Assembly (NCBI RefSeq): GCF_008033135.1
Contig: NZ_CP041335.1
Span: forward strand, 1 to 64,000
Reading direction: 5' to 3'
Origin: Chitinolyticbacter meiyuanensis
Lineage (GTDB): Bacteria > Pseudomonadota > Gammaproteobacteria > Burkholderiales > Chitinibacteraceae
Length of the DNA stretch: 64,000 bases
A program made the translations under genes and the position numbers. The notes below the pieces were generated by a model. The model ran no database searches, was not told where the DNA came from, and was given only the letters and a program-made list of their open reading frames with translations. Positions 60,374-64,000 of the stretch are shown piece by piece. The first letter of the stretch is position 1, and each line of letters starts with the position of its first letter.

Positions 60374-61672
60374 ATGTTGGATCGCAACAATCGCCGCGCG
60401 GCAATCTCTCGCCCGGCTCAATCCCGCGCAGCCCGCACCTCCGGGCTGAAGGTACTGGGCGTTTCCCTGCTGCTGGCGCTGGCCGGCAATAGCTGGGCTG
60501 CGGCCTGGCAGGCCAGCGCCGCCTATACCCAGGGCGACATCGTCCACCACCAGGGTCAGGAATGGCTGGCCAAGTGGTGGACGCAGGGCGAGGCGCCGGG
60601 CGCCAACGCTGCGGCGTGGCAGCTGGCACCGGCAGAAGACACTGCTACCGCATGGCAGGCCGGCACGGCTTACCAGGCTGGGCAGATCGTGCTGCACGAG
60701 GGCAAGCTCTACCAGGCGCAATGGTGGACCCGCGGCAATACCCCGGCGCCGCAAGGGCCGTGGAAAGCGCTGGGTACCGGGGTGAAGGCCAAGCAGTTCG
60801 TGCGCGTGCCAGGCGGCACCTTCATCATGGGCGCCACCATCCAGGGCAACGTGAATTACGAAAACGAATACCCGATCCACCCGGTGACGCTATCGCCGTT
60901 CTGGCTTTCCAGCACCGAAGTCACCTATCGCCAGTTCGATCGCTACACCCGCGCCACCAACCAGCCGCTGCTGAGCTCGCTCGACGCGGGCGGCATGGAT
61001 TTCGGCCGCGGTGAAAATCCGGCGGTGAACGTGAGCTGGACGGCGGCGATCAAGTACATCAACTGGCTGAATCAGCAGAAGGGCTGGCCCAAGTCCTACA
61101 ACGAAACCACCGGCGACCTGCTCGATGCCGCCGGCCAAGCGACCACCGATGTCGCCAAGGTGATCGGCTATCGCCTGCCGACCGAGGCCGAATGGGAATA
61201 CGCGGCGCGTGACCGGGGCCAGGACATCATCAACGCCTGGGGCAACGGCGCGCCGTTGATCAACGGCAAGCCGGCCGCCAATATCGCCGACATCAGCCTC
61301 AAGTCCTTCTTCGAAGGCGAGCTCGGCATTCCGCTGCCGCCGTGGATGGTCATCTGGGAAGTCACCGACGGCTATCCGCGGCTGGCGCCGGTAGGCAGCT
61401 TCGTGGCCAATTCGCTGGGAATCTACGATCTGTCCGGCAATGCCTGGGAATGGACCACCGACAAGGAGCGCGTCTACACCACGGCCGCGCAGACCAATCC
61501 GGTGGGCACCGGTACGGCACCGGGCCGCGTAATGCGTGGCGCCAGCTGGGATAACGGCCAGGAGATGCACATCACCGACCGTTATGCCGGCAACCCGGCC
61601 GAAAGCACGGGGGCCACCGGCTTCCGCCTGGCACGCTCCACCGCTTCCACCCTGCAGGATCAGGGCCAGTAA
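60374..61672 (+). CDS. Secreted chitin-binding SUMF1/FGE-fold protein
   Basis: The 432-residue precursor has a signal sequence (about 1-42, ending SWAA), two CBM5/12-type modules (AAWQASAAYTQGDIVHHQG with AKWWTQGEAP, and TAWQAGTAYQAGQIVLHEG with AQWWTRGNTP), and from about residue 142 a complete SUMF1/FGE-sulfatase domain: VPGGTFIMGA, YRLPTEAEWEYAAR, LSGNAWEWTTD, RGASWDNG, GFRLAR. The whole protein contains no cysteine, so the paired cysteines that bind copper in true formylglycine-generating enzymes are missing. Its activity is unknown; a binding or modifying role on chitin or chitin-associated protein is a guess. GGAGG lies seven bases before the ATG. Confidence 0.85.
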   Translation: MLDRNNRRAAISRPAQSRAARTSGLKVLGVSLLLALAGNSWAAAWQASAAYTQGDIVHHQGQEWLAKWWTQGEAPGANAAAWQLAPAEDTATAWQAGTAYQAGQIVLHEGKLYQAQWWTRGNTPAPQGPWKALGTGVKAKQFVRVPGGTFIMGATIQGNVNYENEYPIHPVTLSPFWLSSTEVTYRQFDRYTRATNQPLLSSLDAGGMDFGRGENPAVNVSWTAAIKYINWLNQQKGWPKSYNETTGDLLDAAGQATTDVAKVIGYRLPTEAEWEYAARDRGQDIINAWGNGAPLINGKPAANIADISLKSFFEGELGIPLPPWMVIWEVTDGYPRLAPVGSFVANSLGIYDLSGNAWEWTTDKERVYTTAAQTNPVGTGTAPGRVMRGASWDNGQEMHITDRYAGNPAESTGATGFRLARSTASTLQDQGQ

Positions 61673-61768
61673 TCCTGGCTGCGGGCGCCGCAATGGCGCC
61701 CGCTCCGGTGCGGTGGGCAAATGCCTGCCACACCGGCCCGCTTCAGCACGTTTTGCAAACAAGATGAC

Positions 61769-62653
61769 TCAAATCGGCACGCGGCCTTCCTTGACGAGGC
61801 GGCTCGGTGCACAGCCGAAATGCTCGCTGAACCGGCGGGAAAAGCTGGCGATCTCCTGGTAGCCCAGTGCAATGGCCACATCGGCCACACGGCGCCCGCC
61901 CAGCAACCACTCGCGGGCCAACTGCATGCGGATCTCGAACACCAGCTGCGCCGGCGCCCGACCGTAGCGCCGCACGCATAACCGGTAGAGCTGGGTTGCG
62001 CCGAGGCCGACACGGCGGCACAGCTCCGGTACTGCCCAATTGGCCGCCGGATCGCGCCGGATCTCGTCGAGCACGCGCAACAATGCCTGCTCGCGCTCCG
62101 GCCGCTCGCCCGCCAGCCCCAGCAAGCGTTCGAGCTGGCGGCTGACCAGCTCCAGCGCCTGCGGCACCAGTGCATCGTGCGCGCCGTCGTTGCTGAGCTG
62201 CGCCTCGCGCTGCAGCAGCGATACCGCGTCGAAGAGCCGCGGCCCGTGCACGGTCTCGCCCACCCATGGCCGGCTGCGCTCCAGCGATTCCCAGCGCGTG
62301 TCGTCGTTGAGCAGCAGCCAGACATGCGGCATCGGCGCGTTGCCCATCCGTCGATAACCGCGATGCCCGCGCGCCGGCAACACGCCGAACTGTCCTGGGC
62401 CCACCTGCCAGCGCCGCTCGCCCTCGTAGAGCTCGGCCATGCCGCCCAGTACCGCGATCACCACATGGAACGGCGCATCGATGCGCTCGATGTCGCACGG
62501 CCCGTCCGGGCAGCCGACCCCGCACATGAAGAGGCCGTACTGCCGCAGCGCCGGGCACGAGGCATGGTGGTAGATCTGCGCGCCAACCAGGCGCGAGATC
62601 TCCGACTCCGTCTCACCGGTCAGCTCGAAACGCTCGTAGTAGATGGTGGCCAT
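61769..62653 (-). CDS. AraC-family transcriptional regulator
   Basis: The 294-residue product has an N-terminal cupin-like ligand domain (FHVVIAVLGGMAELYEGERRWQVGPGQFGVLP) and a C-terminal AraC double HTH (WAVPELCRRVGLGATQLYRLCVRRYG, VADVAIALGYQEIASFSRRFSEHFG). The ATG at 62653 (MATIYYERFEL) is preferred because AAGGGA lies upstream at a suitable distance; the frame is open to 62785. It lies between two genes for chitin-active proteins and is convergent with the SUMF1-like gene, so control of chitin use is possible but not shown. Confidence 0.88.
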   Translation of the reverse strand: MATIYYERFELTGETESEISRLVGAQIYHHASCPALRQYGLFMCGVGCPDGPCDIERIDAPFHVVIAVLGGMAELYEGERRWQVGPGQFGVLPARGHRGYRRMGNAPMPHVWLLLNDDTRWESLERSRPWVGETVHGPRLFDAVSLLQREAQLSNDGAHDALVPQALELVSRQLERLLGLAGERPEREQALLRVLDEIRRDPAANWAVPELCRRVGLGATQLYRLCVRRYGRAPAQLVFEIRMQLAREWLLGGRRVADVAIALGYQEIASFSRRFSEHFGCAPSRLVKEGRVPI

Positions 62654-63053
62654 GCAGCGATCCCTTGCCATAGCAGGGTGATCGGCAACGGCACGATCCC
62701 CCGCAGAATCGGACAAATCCCAAGCAAAAACGGGACATTCAAATGGCCAGAACCCGCCAATTAGAATGCCTGCAGCAATATCCACCAGCGTGAATGAGCA
62801 GCGGCTTATATCAGCCCGGCTTCATCCAACACTACGGATACCGCCCCCCTTGAAACGGGGTTTTACTGCCTGGCCCGCGCTGATTCAACTGGATTAGAAA
62901 ACACTGTTGGCTCCGGCATTCAAACGCAACAAATGCATCAGCCAATGCTGAATTGGCATTGCCGCAATGGGTTCAATCTGCCCAATTGCACTCGGCAATC
63001 AAAAGGTCCGGTACAGGACGCCACGCACACACCGACACGGATGGAGAATCGTC
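62654..63053. other. Divergent upstream region of the AraC-type regulator and second chitinase
   Basis: These 400 bases contain no gene that I recognise. They should carry the promoters of both flanking genes. A small inverted repeat, CAATGC-N7-GCATTG, lies near 62944. GGAG eight bases before the chitinase ATG is its ribosome-binding site. Confidence 0.5.
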
Positions 63054-64000
63054 ATGAAGCCATGTTTCACGCATCGCACATCGTATTCACCGGCCCAGCA
63101 GCGGTGGCGCCGAGCGGGCAGCGGGCTCGCAAGCCTCGCGCTGTTGCTGGCGCTCGCAGCCCCACACGCCTGGGCCGCAGCCTGGCAGGCCAGCAGCGCG
63201 TATACCAAGGGCGATGTCGTCAGCCACCAGGGCCAGGATTGGCAAGCGCAATGGTGGACCCGTGGCGAAGTGCCAGGCAGTGCCGGCGGCGCCTGGCAGC
63301 CGGTACAGGCGCCGGGCAATACGGCCTGGCAGGCCAGCCGCGCCTACACGGCCGGCGAGACGGTCAGCCACGGCAGCCAGCGTTATCAGGCACGCTGGTG
63401 GACGCAGGGCGAGGAGCCCGGCAAGCGTGAAGTCTGGAAGCGGCTGGACCCGGTGCGCAACGACTACAAGGTGGTGGGCTACTACATCTCCTGGGGCCAA
63501 TATCCCACCTTCGGCAATTTCACGCCGCTGAAGATCAAGGCCGATCTCTATACCCACCTCAATTACGCCTTTGCCGCGGTGAATGAAGCCGGCGAAGTGG
63601 TGATGGCCGATCCCGGCGAATGGAACAACGGCAAGGGCTGGGGCGACCAGGCCAATTTCGCCCGGCTTGCCGAGCTGAAACAACAATATCCGCACCTGAA
63701 AACGCTGATCTCGATCGGCGGCGGCGGCCGTGGCTCCAAGTATTTCTCCAATGCCGGGCTCACCGCCGAGAGCCGCCAGCGCTTCGCCGACAGCGCGGTG
63801 GCCTTCATGCAGCGCTGGGGCTTCGATGGCGTCGACATCGATTGGGAGTTCCCTACCTTCGCCGTCCATCCCGAGAACGTGCTGCGCCCCGAGGACATCC
63901 ACACCTTTCCGCTGCTGTTCAAGACGGTACGAGCGGCGCTCGACGCCGCCGGCAAGGCCGATGGCAAGCAGTACCTGCTGACGCTGGCCTCCGAAGCCAA
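63054..64000 (+). CDS. Secreted GH18 chitinase with two chitin-binding modules (3' end outside window)
   Basis: The first 315 residues are present; the frame is open to the window edge. A signal peptide (about 1-42, ending AWAA) is followed by two CBM5/12-type modules (AAWQASSAYTKGDVVSHQG with AQWWTRGEVP; TAWQASRAYTAGETVSHGS with ARWWTQGEEP) and a GH18 domain starting DYKVVGYYISWG, with SIGGGG and the catalytic DGVDIDWE near residue 259. The CBM pair closely resembles that of the SUMF1-like protein at 60.4 kb, suggesting module sharing. In the chitinase at 56.9 kb the two modules are instead separated by a linker. Confidence 0.93.
   Translation, partial: MKPCFTHRTSYSPAQQRWRRAGSGLASLALLLALAAPHAWAAAWQASSAYTKGDVVSHQGQDWQAQWWTRGEVPGSAGGAWQPVQAPGNTAWQASRAYTAGETVSHGSQRYQARWWTQGEEPGKREVWKRLDPVRNDYKVVGYYISWGQYPTFGNFTPLKIKADLYTHLNYAFAAVNEAGEVVMADPGEWNNGKGWGDQANFARLAELKQQYPHLKTLISIGGGGRGSKYFSNAGLTAESRQRFADSAVAFMQRWGFDGVDIDWEFPTFAVHPENVLRPEDIHTFPLLFKTVRAALDAAGKADGKQYLLTLASEA

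Overview
The window is GC-rich and reads as a chromosomal segment of a chitin-degrading betaproteobacterium, probably near Chitinibacteraceae/Neisseriales. That is inferred from the dnaA-dnaN-gyrB start region, the burden of secreted chitin-active proteins, and a Burkholderia/Pseudomonas-style siderophore locus. No rRNA, tRNA or CRISPR array was seen.

Layout. (1) 86-5271: dnaA, dnaN and gyrB on the + strand; recF is absent from between dnaN and gyrB. (2) 5.3-11.2 kb: a decayed accessory island. It holds a truncated SMC/Rad50-like ATPase, parts of an IS3-family element whose two ends lie 4.7 kb apart (6505 and 11195), a second nearly complete IS3-family element, remnants of a PIN toxin, of another transposase and of a type I restriction subunit (hsdR), and one intact Fic gene. 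(3) 11.3-15.3 kb: an amino-acid permease, a secreted glycoside-hydrolase-like protein with a Pro/Thr linker, and slyD. (4) 15.4-56.6 kb: a complete siderophore locus. (5) 56.9-64.0 kb: a chitin-use region with a large GH18 chitinase, a chitin-binding SUMF1-fold protein, an AraC-type regulator and the start of a second GH18 chitinase.

The siderophore locus encodes a predicted lipopeptide made by an NRPS-PKS line read on the - strand: MbtH, type II thioesterase, SyrP-like Asp beta-hydroxylase, then FAAL-T-C-A(Thr)-T, KS-AT-KR-T, C-A(Thr)-T, C-A(?)-T-C/E-A(Ser)-T and C-A(Asp)-T-C-A(basic)-T-TE. Tailoring and transport genes at 15.4-26.2 kb are a PvdE-like exporter, FhuF reductase, PvdQ-like acylase, PvdF-like formyltransferase, GNAT acyltransferase, PvdA-like ornithine N-hydroxylase and a TonB receptor. 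Two acylating enzymes for hydroxyornithine plus beta-hydroxyaspartate would give three bidentate iron ligands.

Regulation can be read directly. The ECF sigma gene and the TonB receptor gene each have a Fur-box-like site. Five promoters before the other siderophore transcription units share exactly TAAAC-N16-CGTC, the layout of PvdS/OrbS-type promoters. Downstream of the sigma gene is a 63-residue protein resembling only the N-terminal domain of a FecR anti-sigma factor. The inferred cascade is Fur to ECF sigma to biosynthesis and export, with the receptor under Fur directly.
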